Source: Paenibacillus harenae (GTDB lineage Bacteria; Bacillota; Bacilli; Paenibacillales; Paenibacillaceae). Taken from it: a stretch of 64,000 nt of DNA. Location of the stretch: positions 558,001 through 622,000 of the forward strand of contig NZ_JAUSST010000004.1 of the NCBI RefSeq assembly GCF_030812415.1, read 5' to 3'. Under the pieces are notes generated by a model that saw nothing but the letters and a program-made list of their open reading frames with translations, did not search any database and was not told where the DNA came from. Made by a program: the position numbers and the translations under genes. Shown piece by piece: positions 1 to 7,042 of the stretch. Within the stretch, counting starts at the first letter, position 1. Each line of letters starts with the position of its first letter.

Positions 1-2
1 GG

Positions 3-602
3 GGAAGCGCCGACGACATAGCCGGAATAACCGGACTTATTAACAATTTTGAAAGGACGATTCCGGGGCGCTCATGGATCGGGTTTTCCGCTTCCGATGT
101 GAAGAGGATGCCGATTGCAGACGAAGACGGATTTCCAACGCTATCGAATCCGAAAGAGCTTTCCACTTTAGTGCTGAACGAATTAGCCGAATTCTTGATT
201 ATCTATCGTGCCGAATCGCATCATGACTTGATCGGGCACATGCTGACTTTCTCCCATGCGTTGAACCTTTTGTTTGACCTTGGCCATGTTTCATTTTTCA
301 AGAGAGGCGTGCAACCTGTTTTGAAGCTGATTAAAGCTTTGCGCAGCAGCAAGCATGTGAAACCGGAAGATTCGATAAGGCTGGTTTCCCCGGTTGATCA
401 TATGCCTCTGCAACGAGCGGCGCGCGCAGAGGTGCTTCCGACAGAGATCGCGTTTTGGACTAAAGATTATAGTGATCAAGAGTGGGATTACGGCCACGTT
501 TTTAAATTCGCTGATAGTTTTTACGACCACTTACGGCGTGTAGAGGCAAAAAAGGATTCGTATATCGAAAATTTCAGGTATATTATCGCCAAATCGACCT
601 AA
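3..602 (+). CDS. Hypothetical protein, truncated by window start
   Basis: The reading frame is open from the first bases of the window, so the gene almost certainly begins upstream; a GTG at 99 is the first possible internal start but has no convincing ribosome site. The visible 200 residues are soluble, with no signal peptide or membrane segment, and are rich in aromatic and charged residues. I do not recognise a family. The C-terminal third (Trp-Asp-Tyr-Gly, Phe-Tyr-Asp-His) looks like an ordinary folded domain. A hairpin with a T-run at 679-706 would end its transcript. No functional claim is made. Confidence 0.6.
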   Translation, partial: GSADDIAGITGLINNFERTIPGRSWIGFSASDVKRMPIADEDGFPTLSNPKELSTLVLNELAEFLIIYRAESHHDLIGHMLTFSHALNLLFDLGHVSFFKRGVQPVLKLIKALRSSKHVKPEDSIRLVSPVDHMPLQRAARAEVLPTEIAFWTKDYSDQEWDYGHVFKFADSFYDHLRRVEAKKDSYIENFRYIIAKST

Positions 603-678
603 CCCGTAAAAAGCGTTCCAGAAACATAAACATCCATTACGCAACGGGTAACTTAGACTCAATGAACATTAGGACGAG

Positions 679-706
679 GCTGCCGGCAAGCAACGGTGGC
701 TTTTTT
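679..706 (+). terminator. Rho-independent terminator
   Basis: A seven-pair stem (GCTGCCG with CGGTGGC, two G-U pairs) is followed by six T residues, 75 bases after the stop of the first gene. Confidence 0.6.
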
Positions 707-826
707 CTGTATGAACAAAATGGTTCATTCATCTCTTAATGAAACTATTCACGAAGGAAGTAAAGAAAATCGTAATTGATGAGTGCTTATGTTTGGTTCG
801 GTGGGGATTCTGAGAGAGGTGTTAAC

Positions 827-1042
827 TTGAAAAAAACATTCAAAATTATTTTAGCAATTGCAGTGGTTGCTCTTTTTTTATCAGTTGCATCCATTCCATT
901 TATAAACGATTATATTGCATATTGCATAAAAAAGATTTAATAAGATTATCTTTGCCAGACAAAACCGAAATGGTAGATGCTATCATCAGCTGGAAAATTG
1001 ACGGGAAATGGAAATGGGATGATGATGAAAGATTTTAATTGA
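827..1042 (+). pseudogene. Frameshifted small secreted/membrane protein remnant
   Basis: A TTG start at 827 sits about six bases after GAGAGGTG and opens a 37-residue frame with a basic start and one hydrophobic helix, ending at 940. From 937 a second frame continues in register with LPDKTEMVDAI, and from 986 the original frame resumes with SAGKLTGNGNGM and stops at 1042. The pieces read as one protein broken by an indel and a later compensating indel. The motif (I)PLPxxTE...AGKLTGNGNGM recalls a small Bacillus/Paenibacillus hypothetical family. That family is longer, so the 3' end is also probably lost. The reconstruction comes from reading the frames; the family recall is from memory. Confidence 0.6.
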
Positions 1043-1079
1043 CAAGAATGAACTTCTTTATATATATTACGTGTATAAT
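1039..1079 (+). promoter_or_regulatory. Promoter and possible operator of the MarR operon
   Basis: A perfect TTGACA lies at 1039-1044, with TATATT at 1063 (18-base spacer) and a second candidate TATAAT at 1074. The segment TTATA...TATAA around 1058-1078 is an imperfect inverted repeat of the kind MarR dimers bind, so autoregulation is plausible. The promoter is read from sequence; the operator is inferred. Confidence 0.5.
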
Positions 1080-1117
1080 ACAACAATTGATCAATACACC
1101 ATTGGAGGTGGAGCCAT

Positions 1118-1582
1118 GTGCAGAAGGAACAAGTTTTGCTATTAAGAGATACCGTCCAACAATTTATCAGATCGTTCGGGCTGCTGGAACAAACAACAAC
1201 GCCTTGCGGCTTTTCGATGTCCTTATCCCAGGTGTTTGCAATTCAGGAACTGGAGAAACAAAGTTTAACGATTACGGAACTAGCCGAAAAGCTGCGACTC
1301 GAGAGAAGTTCAGTCAGCCGATTGGTTGATGGGCTTGTTAAAGGCGGATTTGTATCAAGGGAATTAAATGAGAATAATCGCCGTGAAGTTATTGTTGAGC
1401 TTACTGAAAAAGGAACGAATACAATTCGAAGAGTGCGTGACCAGTCGGTACAATTTTATAACGAGATTCTTGAAAACCTTTCTGAAACCGAGCAAATGAT
1501 GTTTTATGAAGGAATACAGCGATTTACGGATTCACTAATGAGAGTGAGGGGAGAGCAATATGAATCATCGCCACGCACATAA
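1118..1582 (+). CDS. MarR family transcriptional regulator
   Basis: This is a 154-residue winged-helix regulator. The helix-turn-helix is around residues 50-75 (LTITELAEKLRLERSSVSRL), followed by a wing with the typical Asn-Arg-Arg-Glu turn and a C-terminal dimerisation helix. The GTG start follows GGAGGTGG with good spacing. A cysteine at about residue 31, before the second helix, could serve as a redox switch, but that is inference. The stop overlaps the start of the next gene by 23 bases, so the two are translationally coupled. MarR proteins usually repress their own operon and a nearby target in response to phenolics, oxidants or metals. Confidence 0.88.
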   Translation: MQKEQVLLLRDTVQQFIRSFGLLEQTTTPCGFSMSLSQVFAIQELEKQSLTITELAEKLRLERSSVSRLVDGLVKGGFVSRELNENNRREVIVELTEKGTNTIRRVRDQSVQFYNEILENLSETEQMMFYEGIQRFTDSLMRVRGEQYESSPRT

Positions 1583-1895
1583 GAATGATGCTGCATCGGC
1601 AGTAGCAACCTCTATTTCCTCGATTTTGCTATCGTTTCTAGCTTCTTCCCATCACTGGCTTCACACAGGGATTCTGTTAATTATGGGTGGTTCAACGAAT
1701 ATGATGGCCACCATGTCCGGGATTGTCTGGCTGAGAAGAACGATGATCCTTGTAACGGTGATTACGTCTTTCTATTCCGTTTACCGGTTGTTGAGACATA
1801 AGCGTATGCCGATCTGGATGAAACGGATGACTGTTATATCGTTAATTATTTCATTCGGCTTGATCGTGTACACCTTAATAAACCTTGGTTGGTAA
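1560..1895 (+). CDS. Small membrane protein coupled to MarR
   Basis: This 111-residue protein starts inside the last codons of the MarR gene. The N-terminus is His-rich (MNHRHAHKND), followed by three predicted membrane helices (about 16-45, 56-77 and 88-108) separated by short basic loops. The size and His-rich start would suit metal or small-molecule handling, but I do not recognise a family. Position suggests it is the effector gene of the MarR operon. No terminator is obvious before the next gene. Confidence 0.65.
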   Translation: MNHRHAHKNDAASAVATSISSILLSFLASSHHWLHTGILLIMGGSTNMMATMSGIVWLRRTMILVTVITSFYSVYRLLRHKRMPIWMKRMTVISLIISFGLIVYTLINLGW

Positions 1896-1977
1896 GTCGT
1901 TCGTTTCCGATGTCACAAATCAGAGCCTTACATTGTTATATGTGCAAAATGCAGGGATTTAATAGGAGGCAAAACAA

Positions 1978-2448
1978 ATGTTAAAGTTATTCGAGTATAA
2001 CTGGCAAGTTCGAAAAGATTGGCTTGCTTGGTGCCAAGACGTTTCCGAAGAAGATCTGCTCAAGAAGCGGACCGGCGGGGTTGGAGGCATTTTGCACACG
2101 TTGTTTCATATTGCGGATGTGGAATTCAGCTGGATATCCGGTCTGCAAGGGAAGCCGGAGTTCACTGAGCCGTTCGAAGACTATGCAAGCTTGCAGAAAG
2201 TGACGGATTTATCAGCCAGGTTTCATGAGGAAGTTCGTCCTTTCGTCATGTCATGGACCAATGAAATGGAATCGATAGAGTTATCGGAAATAACATCTGC
2301 TGGGGAGACCGTTAACTTCAAATATGGGGAAGTCATGCGGCATGTCATCGCCCATGAAATCCACCATATCGGCCAATTATCCGTATGGTCGAGGGAAGTT
2401 GGCAAAGCCCCCGTAACGGCTAATCTCATTCGTCGAGGATTATTTTAA
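1978..2448 (+). CDS. DinB/YfiT-like four-helix metalloprotein
   Basis: This 156-residue protein has the DinB-fold signature. A conserved His lies in helix 2 (LFHIADVEFSW, His44) and an H-x3-H pair in helix 4 (AHEIHHIGQ, His126/His130) completes the usual three-His metal site. The start has an excellent ribosome site (AGGAGG, eight-base spacing). DinB-fold proteins include damage-inducible proteins of unknown function and thiol-dependent transferases using bacillithiol or mycothiol. The substrate cannot be told from sequence. The gene is followed by a strong terminator. Confidence 0.85.
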   Translation: MLKLFEYNWQVRKDWLAWCQDVSEEDLLKKRTGGVGGILHTLFHIADVEFSWISGLQGKPEFTEPFEDYASLQKVTDLSARFHEEVRPFVMSWTNEMESIELSEITSAGETVNFKYGEVMRHVIAHEIHHIGQLSVWSREVGKAPVTANLIRRGLF

Positions 2449-2502
2449 CCGAATGACACCACCGCATTAAGCTGCACAAATAATACATATAAAGCAGCAG
2501 CG

Positions 2503-2541
2503 AAAAAAACAGTCCAACTAGACAAGTTGAACTGTTTTTTT
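2503..2541. terminator. Bidirectional Rho-independent terminator
   Basis: The stem AAAAAAACAGT/ACTGTTTTTTT encloses an inner CAACT/AGTTG stem. The A-run and T-run make it usable in both directions, for the DinB gene and for the minus-strand toxin/immunity operon that ends at 2573. Confidence 0.8.
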
Positions 2542-2572
2542 ATTTGCGGTTAAAACCGATCGCGGCCATGCG

Positions 2573-2902
2573 TTACCCGATATATACAACCGCGTCCCCG
2601 CGTCGAAACGCACCCGGCAGCTCTCTCTCCAGCAGCTCAAGCCTGCGAAGCATATGCTCCTGGGCGTCGCCGCTCATTTTAGAAGCTACCCAGTCCTTCA
2701 ACAAGGATATTTCTTTCAGAATCGATTGCACATCCTCGCTTTCCACATCCGTTCCGCCTTGGAACAATGCGGTCCACTGGAGTCCCAGCTCCTCGGCCGC
2801 CGGCTCCCAGTACATTTTATAAAAGGCCTCCGTCGCAACCGGCAGCATGAACGAGCGTTCGAATTCGTCCTCGGGATCGATGATAAAAGCGCTAATCGAC
2901 AT
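2573..2902 (-). CDS. Putative immunity protein of the adjacent nuclease toxin
   Basis: This 109-residue acidic soluble protein has no signal or membrane segment. Its start lies two bases beyond the stop of the upstream toxin-like gene, and the ribosome site GGAGTG lies inside that gene's 3' end, so the two are co-translated. Size, acidity, tight coupling and position directly after a C-terminal nuclease domain fit the immunity genes of polymorphic toxin systems. I do not recognise the immunity family by sequence, so the role is inferred from context. Confidence 0.65.
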   Translation of the reverse strand: MSISAFIIDPEDEFERSFMLPVATEAFYKMYWEPAAEELGLQWTALFQGGTDVESEDVQSILKEISLLKDWVASKMSGDAQEHMLRRLELLERELPGAFRRGDAVVYIG

Positions 2903-2904
2903 CG

Positions 2905-5037
2905 TTACTTCACTCCAAATCTTATCGTAAATGTGTAATCCGGGAATTCCTGACGCAGACGGTTCAGGCTGTTCTCTGCCGCGGCGCGCAGCTCCGGCGT
3001 GTCTCCGTCAAGCTGGAACTGGAAGTTGCGGATTCCCTTGATTTCCTCCAAGGTCGGAATGTCGGATGTTCCGTCCGGCGTTGTCCGCGTACCGACCGCC
3101 TTTTCGATCAAGTTGTTGATCCGCGTTCGCGTTTTCTGGTAGAGCTGTTTATCCGTAAACTGCTGCGGCGTCTGCTGCGGCTTGCCGGTTTTGGGATGAA
3201 TGCGATTCAATCCTTCGGCCGACTTGGCTTCATAGAAAATGCCGTTCTCGATGTCAATGCCGTCGAACTCTCCTAGCGCGCCATTTCGGCTGTCGTACAG
3301 TTCGACGCCTTTGTACTTCGCTTTACTCCAGTGCACGTAATCGTCAGAGTCTTTCGGCGGAGCCTGCTCTTGCTCGTCGGGATCGGGTTTCTCTTCAGGT
3401 TTATCCCCATCCGTCTTGCGGGGAACGTCCGGTTCAGGCTTGATCCGGCGCCCGAGCAGCTTCTCCAGCCATTCCTTGAGCCGCTCCTCGCCTTTTTTGG
3501 CCAAGCGGCCAAAAGGCACGCGGCTGAGCGCGAGTGCGAGCAAAGCCGCGGCGGCATTCTCGGGCGTGAGCAGCCGCTTCGGATCGCGGATGTTCTTCGC
3601 GATCTCATGGCCGCTTCCCGGGATGCTCGCCGCGGTCAGCGCGATGCCGAGCGCCGGCCAGAAGCCGACGAACAGCAGGGAGAGGACGAATGCCCCAAGC
3701 ACGATGGCTCCCTTTTCCCGGAAGCTGAGGCGGTCCCACCAGTTTTGCAGCGAGTCGAACATGCAGGAGAAGCAAGCGTTGTCGTCAGGTTGCACAGGTG
3801 CCTGCCAATAGGCCGCGAAACCCGCAAACAGGCCTGTACCGATCAATAGCGCGATCAGACTTAGCCCTGCCGCCATCCGGTAATGATGCTGCATCCGGCC
3901 GCGCAAATCTTCTTGGACGGAAACGGCCTCGGTATTGCCGTACTGCAAAGAAAATCCCATTTCCCGGCGTTCCCTCGTCCAGGCCATGACGCTGGCGAAT
4001 CTTTCCCTCCTCCGGAAGAAGGCCGCCGACATATGCCGCAGCTCGGTGAACGGGTCAATGAACCGTTCGCCCGCCATCATCGGGAGCAGGCTCCTTACCC
4101 GGTTGAGCGCGATGTAATCCAGAATCAACCCCAGTACTAGCATCAGCAGAAAAAAGTCCTTCGTTTGATAGCCGCTCCCGGTCCAATCGTGGATCTTCAT
4201 AAACCAGTCCGGCAAAGAGTACTGACCATTATAAGCGGCATGGTCGAGGATCGACCAGGCGAGCAGCAGCGCAGGCAGGGAATAGATCGCATTCGTCAGC
4301 CGCTTTCGGAAGCGCACGGCCATCCCGATGCCGAGAGCGACCATCGCTGTGTGAACGGGATGGCTGACCGTCATGAGGCTCGGGAAAAAGCTTTCTTCGA
4401 ACCGACCGGGAAATAGTGCCCAGAAATCCCAGTGGATCGTCTCTCCTCCCAGCATCGTCGTGCTGTAACCGTAGGTCCGACCAATGATCCCGGAGTTGAG
4501 CCACCTGCGGCCCAGCTCCTCCATGAGCTGGAAGCCGACGCCTGCAGCAGCTCCCGCCAGCGTATAGTCGCCCAGGCTCATCGATGAGGCCCGTCGCGAG
4601 AAGAAAAGATACAGACCCAGAGGAAGCAGCTTCCATACCTCCTCCACGATGGGGGTGACCACCGCGATCGACCAGGTGTCCGACGTCTTGCCGCCGATCA
4701 AGCCGTGTGCGGTCATAAGCGTCCATGCCGTAATCGGGATCACGAGAACGACACCGAGCAGCATGAACATGGCGGTCTTTTTCCAAGTAAAGGTTTTACT
4801 CCGGCATAATAGCCAGAACTGAAGCATTGCATAGAACGACCACAGGTACTGCACCAGCATCGTCCGCGAATCGCGAAAAAAGAACAAGCCCGCGATGAAC
4901 AGAAGCAGCGACAGCCAGCACCATATCGCATAGACGGTTTTGAGCCACGGATAACGCTTCGGTATTTCTCGTGCGAATTGGCAAATAGCTTCCGCGTAGT
5001 CTCTGAGTCCGTTTCGGATCCGCCATATCGTATCCGT
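2905..5037 (-). CDS. PrsW-type membrane protease fused to nuclease-like toxin domain
   Basis: The N-terminal half is a polytopic membrane domain with PrsW-family motifs. Numbered from the TTG at 4887 these are EExxK (Glu82-Glu83-Lys86), Phe119 with Glu123-Glu124, His176/His179, and His216 with Asn220, consistent with a Glu/His metalloprotease. Further membrane helices (about residues 340-365 and 390-420) and a Pro/Glu/Asp-rich linker (about 480-510) follow. The last 150 residues are soluble and contain GEFD (Glu540, Asp542) then YEAKSA (Glu553-Ala-Lys555), matching the core of restriction-endonuclease-fold toxins. The in-frame region extends upstream to an AAGGAGG at 5038-5046, whose properly spaced codon is ACG at 5037; the first conventional start is the TTG at 4887, which would cut the first membrane helix. 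Function as a contact or secreted toxin is inferred. Confidence 0.78.
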   Translation of the reverse strand, partial: TDTIWRIRNGLRDYAEAICQFAREIPKRYPWLKTVYAIWCWLSLLLFIAGLFFFRDSRTMLVQYLWSFYAMLQFWLLCRSKTFTWKKTAMFMLLGVVLVIPITAWTLMTAHGLIGGKTSDTWSIAVVTPIVEEVWKLLPLGLYLFFSRRASSMSLGDYTLAGAAAGVGFQLMEELGRRWLNSGIIGRTYGYSTTMLGGETIHWDFWALFPGRFEESFFPSLMTVSHPVHTAMVALGIGMAVRFRKRLTNAIYSLPALLLAWSILDHAAYNGQYSLPDWFMKIHDWTGSGYQTKDFFLLMLVLGLILDYIALNRVRSLLPMMAGERFIDPFTELRHMSAAFFRRRERFASVMAWTRERREMGFSLQYGNTEAVSVQEDLRGRMQHHYRMAAGLSLIALLIGTGLFAGFAAYWQAPVQPDDNACFSCMFDSLQNWWDRLSFREKGAIVLGAFVLSLLFVGFWPALGIALTAASIPGSGHEIAKNIRDPKRLLTPENAAAALLALALSRVPFGRLAKKGEERLKEWLEKLLGRRIKPEPDVPRKTDGDKPEEKPDPDEQEQAPPKDSDDYVHWSKAKYKGVELYDSRNGALGEFDGIDIENGIFYEAKSAEGLNRIHPKTGKPQQTPQQFTDKQLYQKTRTRINNLIEKAVGTRTTPDGTSDIPTLEEIKGIRNFQFQLDGDTPELRAAAENSLNRLRQEFPDYTFTIRFGVK

Positions 5038-5303
5038 CTCAATCCCTCCTTACCAGACTTTCCCCGTTAAAGCCGGCAAATCCTCTTTCCAAATCATACT
5101 CGATAATCCGGTTATTGAATCATGAATAAGAAGAGTTTAATGAAAATTGGACTTTATTCCCAATCCAATCGGGTTCGGGGACTTGTTCAATATGTATTTG
5201 ATGAGGCAGTTGGCATATTGCTAACCTGTCTCTTTCTTGTATGGATGACGAAGAAGTCCGAGCACTTTGTGTTAGGTATACGAAACCAGGAGGGATGGTG
5301 AGC

Positions 5304-5381
5304 ATGAGCGACAATCCGTCTGTGTTGGTACTGGGCGTTTTTCATTTTCGTTATGCGGATGAGGGGATTCAATGTATATAA
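5304..5381 (+). pseudogene. DUF5694-like N-terminal remnant
   Basis: An ATG nine bases after AGGAGG opens a 25-residue frame, beginning with a short run that contains VLVLGVFHFR, then stops. The V-L-x-L-G-x-F-H-F start resembles DUF5694 proteins (usually over 200 residues), which I recall rather than can verify. Nothing in other frames continues it. It overlaps the GNAT remnant that follows, so it looks like a broken-off gene start. Confidence 0.45.
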
Positions 5382-5557
5382 GAAAAGCTAGTTTAGAGGA
5401 TGCAAAAGGTATTGCAAAGGTTCACGTTGATAGCAGGAAATCTACTCATAAACACATTATTTCTGATGAGTTTTTAAATAACTGTATTTGTCGCATTAAA
5501 CAATGAGGAAGAAATCATAGGATTCGCAGATTGCGGAAAGAGAGGAAGCAACAATAT
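5372..5557 (+). pseudogene. GNAT acetyltransferase remnant, deleted and frameshifted
   Basis: An ATG at 5372 begins a typical GNAT N-terminus (MYIRKASLEDAKGIAKVHV, beta1-alpha1) that runs to a stop at 5504. From about 5484 another frame reads VFVALNNEEEIIGFAD, the classic beta4 strand, to about 5557. The middle of the domain, roughly 30-40 residues, and everything after beta4 are missing. The open start and the fragment order point to decay in place after deletion. It abuts the reversed SDR remnant. Confidence 0.7.
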
Positions 5558-5620
5558 CGCTAATCCCATCCCATGGGTACCGCCTGTAACGACGGCTTTC
5601 TTTCCCGTGAACTTGTTCAT
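5554..5620 (-). pseudogene. Short-chain dehydrogenase N-terminal remnant
   Basis: On the minus strand an ATG at 5620, preceded by AAGGAGGA, starts MNKFTGKKAVVTGGTHGMG, which is the beta1 and TGGxxGMG dinucleotide-binding loop of an SDR. After 22 residues the match ends at about 5554 where the sequence becomes the GNAT fragment of the opposite strand. The frame continues meaninglessly to 5474. The intact promoter side faces the oxidoreductase gene at 5840 and carries the shared operator, so an SDR gene was probably once part of this HxlR regulon. Confidence 0.75.
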
Positions 5621-5685
5621 AATGAATCCTCCTTGAAAGGTTTGGTTATGACTTCGAACAAAGTTTAGGTGAAGACCCGCGAATT

Positions 5686-5707
5686 GGAAAGTACGCACTT
5701 TTTTGTG
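5686..5707 (-). promoter_or_regulatory. Operator copy 1 (AAAGTGCGTACT box)
   Basis: On the minus strand this 22-base site contains AAAAAAGTGCGTACTTTCC. The core AAAGTGCGT(A/T)CT recurs at 5753-5774 and 6901-6921. It lies 65-85 bases upstream of the SDR remnant start, in the promoter region. Recurrence in front of three genes around one HxlR gene suggests it is that regulator's binding site; no experiment is visible here. Confidence 0.6.
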
Positions 5708-5752
5708 ATAATAACACCAAATGGTTATATAGGCACCGATTGGTGCCTGCGG

Positions 5753-5774
5753 AACTAAAAAGTGCGTACTGTTC
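5753..5774 (+). promoter_or_regulatory. Operator copy 2 (AAAGTGCGTACT box)
   Basis: The same core as copy 1, on the plus strand, 65-85 bases upstream of the oxidoreductase start. Between copies 1 and 2 (5731-5748) lies a further inverted repeat, AGGCACC-gatt-GGTGCCT, and copies 1 and 2 form a large inverted repeat around it. Confidence 0.6.
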
Positions 5775-5839
5775 TAATAACCGTTTCTCTTCCATAATGA
5801 AACCTGAAACTCTTACTTTAAGGAAGGAAGGTATCCTAA

Positions 5840-6415
5840 ATGAAAGTACTGACGGTTGTCGCGCATCCTAGAATAAATTCGCTGACCTTCGCAGCTGCGG
5901 ATCGGTTCGCGCAAGGCCTTAAAGAAGCAGGTCATGAGACGGAGGTATTGGATTTGCATCGCAGCGGCTTCGATCCTGTACTGTGGGAAGCAGATGAGCC
6001 CGATTGGACAGGTAACCATAAGCGGTACTCCCCCGAGGTGGAGACGGAGATCGAACGAATGAAGAAGCACGATGCGCTGGCTTATATTTTCCCGCTATGG
6101 TGGTATAACATGCCTGCCATGTTAAAGGGGTATATTGACCGCGTATGGAACAACGGATTCGCGTATGGTTCAAGCAAACTTCATCATCAACATGTTTTGT
6201 GGCTAAGCCTGGCGGCTGCTTCTGCCGGACATCTGGAGAAAAGGGGTTATGACAAAATGATCACTCATTATCTCAACGTTGGTTTGGCTAACTATGCGGG
6301 GATTCCGAATTCAAAGGTCGAATTTTTATATGAAACATTAGAGGATAGGCCCGGGCATACGGAAGCGCTGCTTGCGCAAGCCTATAATTTGGGATTGAAT
6401 TTCGCTAAAAACTAG
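5840..6415 (+). CDS. Flavodoxin-fold NAD(P)H oxidoreductase (quinone reductase type)
   Basis: This 191-residue protein of the NQO/KefF/MdaB (Flavodoxin_2) family starts with the beta1 and FMN-phosphate loop (VVAHPRINSLTFAA), and carries the conserved FPLWWYNMPAMLKGYID segment at about residues 77-93 that contacts flavin and shapes the dimer. Such enzymes reduce quinones or electrophiles by two electrons using FMN and NAD(P)H. The ribosome site AAGGAAGG is well placed. It lies downstream of operator copy 2 and beside an HxlR gene, the usual arrangement for electrophile or diamide stress response (compare YodB-controlled genes of Bacillus). The physiological substrate is unknown. Confidence 0.88.
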   Translation: MKVLTVVAHPRINSLTFAAADRFAQGLKEAGHETEVLDLHRSGFDPVLWEADEPDWTGNHKRYSPEVETEIERMKKHDALAYIFPLWWYNMPAMLKGYIDRVWNNGFAYGSSKLHHQHVLWLSLAAASAGHLEKRGYDKMITHYLNVGLANYAGIPNSKVEFLYETLEDRPGHTEALLAQAYNLGLNFAKN

Positions 6416-6482
6416 AACGAAAAAATGAGCGCGGTTCACGTAGTGGGCCGGCTCATTGTTATGTTATTCACTCATCGCTGAG

Positions 6483-6824
6483 TCAGGAGTTTTGGTAAAA
6501 TTTCCCCTGAATAAATTTTTCTCCCCATTCGCACATTTGATCCAGGATCGGTTGCAGCGACTCTCCTATTTCAGTCATTTCATAGACCACTTTCGGCGGT
6601 ACTTGATTGAAGACCGTCCTGAAGATGATTCCATCATCCTCCAGCTCCCGCAGTTGCTGCGTTAACATTTTTTGCGTAATGTCCGGCATTGCCTTTTTAA
6701 GCTCGCTCGATCGTTTAGGTCCGTATGACAAGTGGCATAAAATCAGCGTCTTCCACTTGCCTCCTATAACTTCGATCGTTGCTTCCGCCGGGATAATGTA
6801 TCTTCGCTTCGGTTGCGGTTCCAT
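6483..6824 (-). CDS. HxlR family transcriptional regulator
   Basis: This 113-residue winged-helix protein has the HxlR pattern: IGGKWKTLILCHL near residues 20-32, then the helix-turn-helix MPDITQKMLTQQLRELEDDG, a wing ending with YEMTEIG, and a C-terminal dimer helix. The start at 6824 has an AGGAGG site. Cys30 is the only obvious thiol candidate for sensing; the family's well-known sensing cysteine is nearer the N-terminus, so redox control is uncertain. It is transcribed away from the efflux pump at 7043 and towards the oxidoreductase, and probably controls both through the repeated AAAGTGCGT(A/T)CT sites. Confidence 0.88.
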   Translation of the reverse strand: MEPQPKRRYIIPAEATIEVIGGKWKTLILCHLSYGPKRSSELKKAMPDITQKMLTQQLRELEDDGIIFRTVFNQVPPKVVYEMTEIGESLQPILDQMCEWGEKFIQGKFYQNS

Positions 6825-6862
6825 GAATGGTTTCCTCCTGTTTATAAACGTGAATTCAAAGG

Positions 6863-6892
6863 TACTTTTCGGTACCTATATTACTTTTCGGT
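6863..6892. promoter_or_regulatory. Direct repeats upstream of the HxlR gene
   Basis: TACTTTTCGGT occurs twice with a 19-base period (6863-6873 and 6882-6892); the first copy also forms the palindrome GGTAC-ttttcg-GTACC. They lie 40-70 bases upstream of the HxlR start and would suit autoregulation. Their sequence differs from the AAAGTGCGTACT box, so a second regulator is possible. Confidence 0.45.
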
Positions 6893-6900
6893 GTTTATAG

Positions 6901-6921
6901 CACAATAAAGTGCGTTCTTCC
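6901..6921 (+). promoter_or_regulatory. Operator copy 3 (AAAGTGCGTTCT box)
   Basis: CACAATAAAGTGCGTTCTT matches copy 1 in about 20 of 22 positions with one gap. It lies between the HxlR gene and the divergent efflux pump, about 120 bases before the pump start, and so can serve either promoter. Confidence 0.55.
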
Positions 6922-7042
6922 TTATTTACATTATATGCTACATAATCCCCTTATACCATTACGAATGGATCGGAAGTCATGAATGGCTGTCGAGGCACGA
7001 TTATGACTTGATGCAAGCCGATCTGAAAGGGGAAGTTTCGAA

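Noticed and set aside
4229..4786. Minus-strand second frame within the PrsW region (185 residues)
   Set aside because: It is a shadow; the other frame carries the membrane helices and the catalytic motifs.
5140..5301. 53-residue plus-strand frame with a hydrophobic middle
   Set aside because: No convincing ribosome site, no family resemblance and it lies among gene remnants; not called as a gene.
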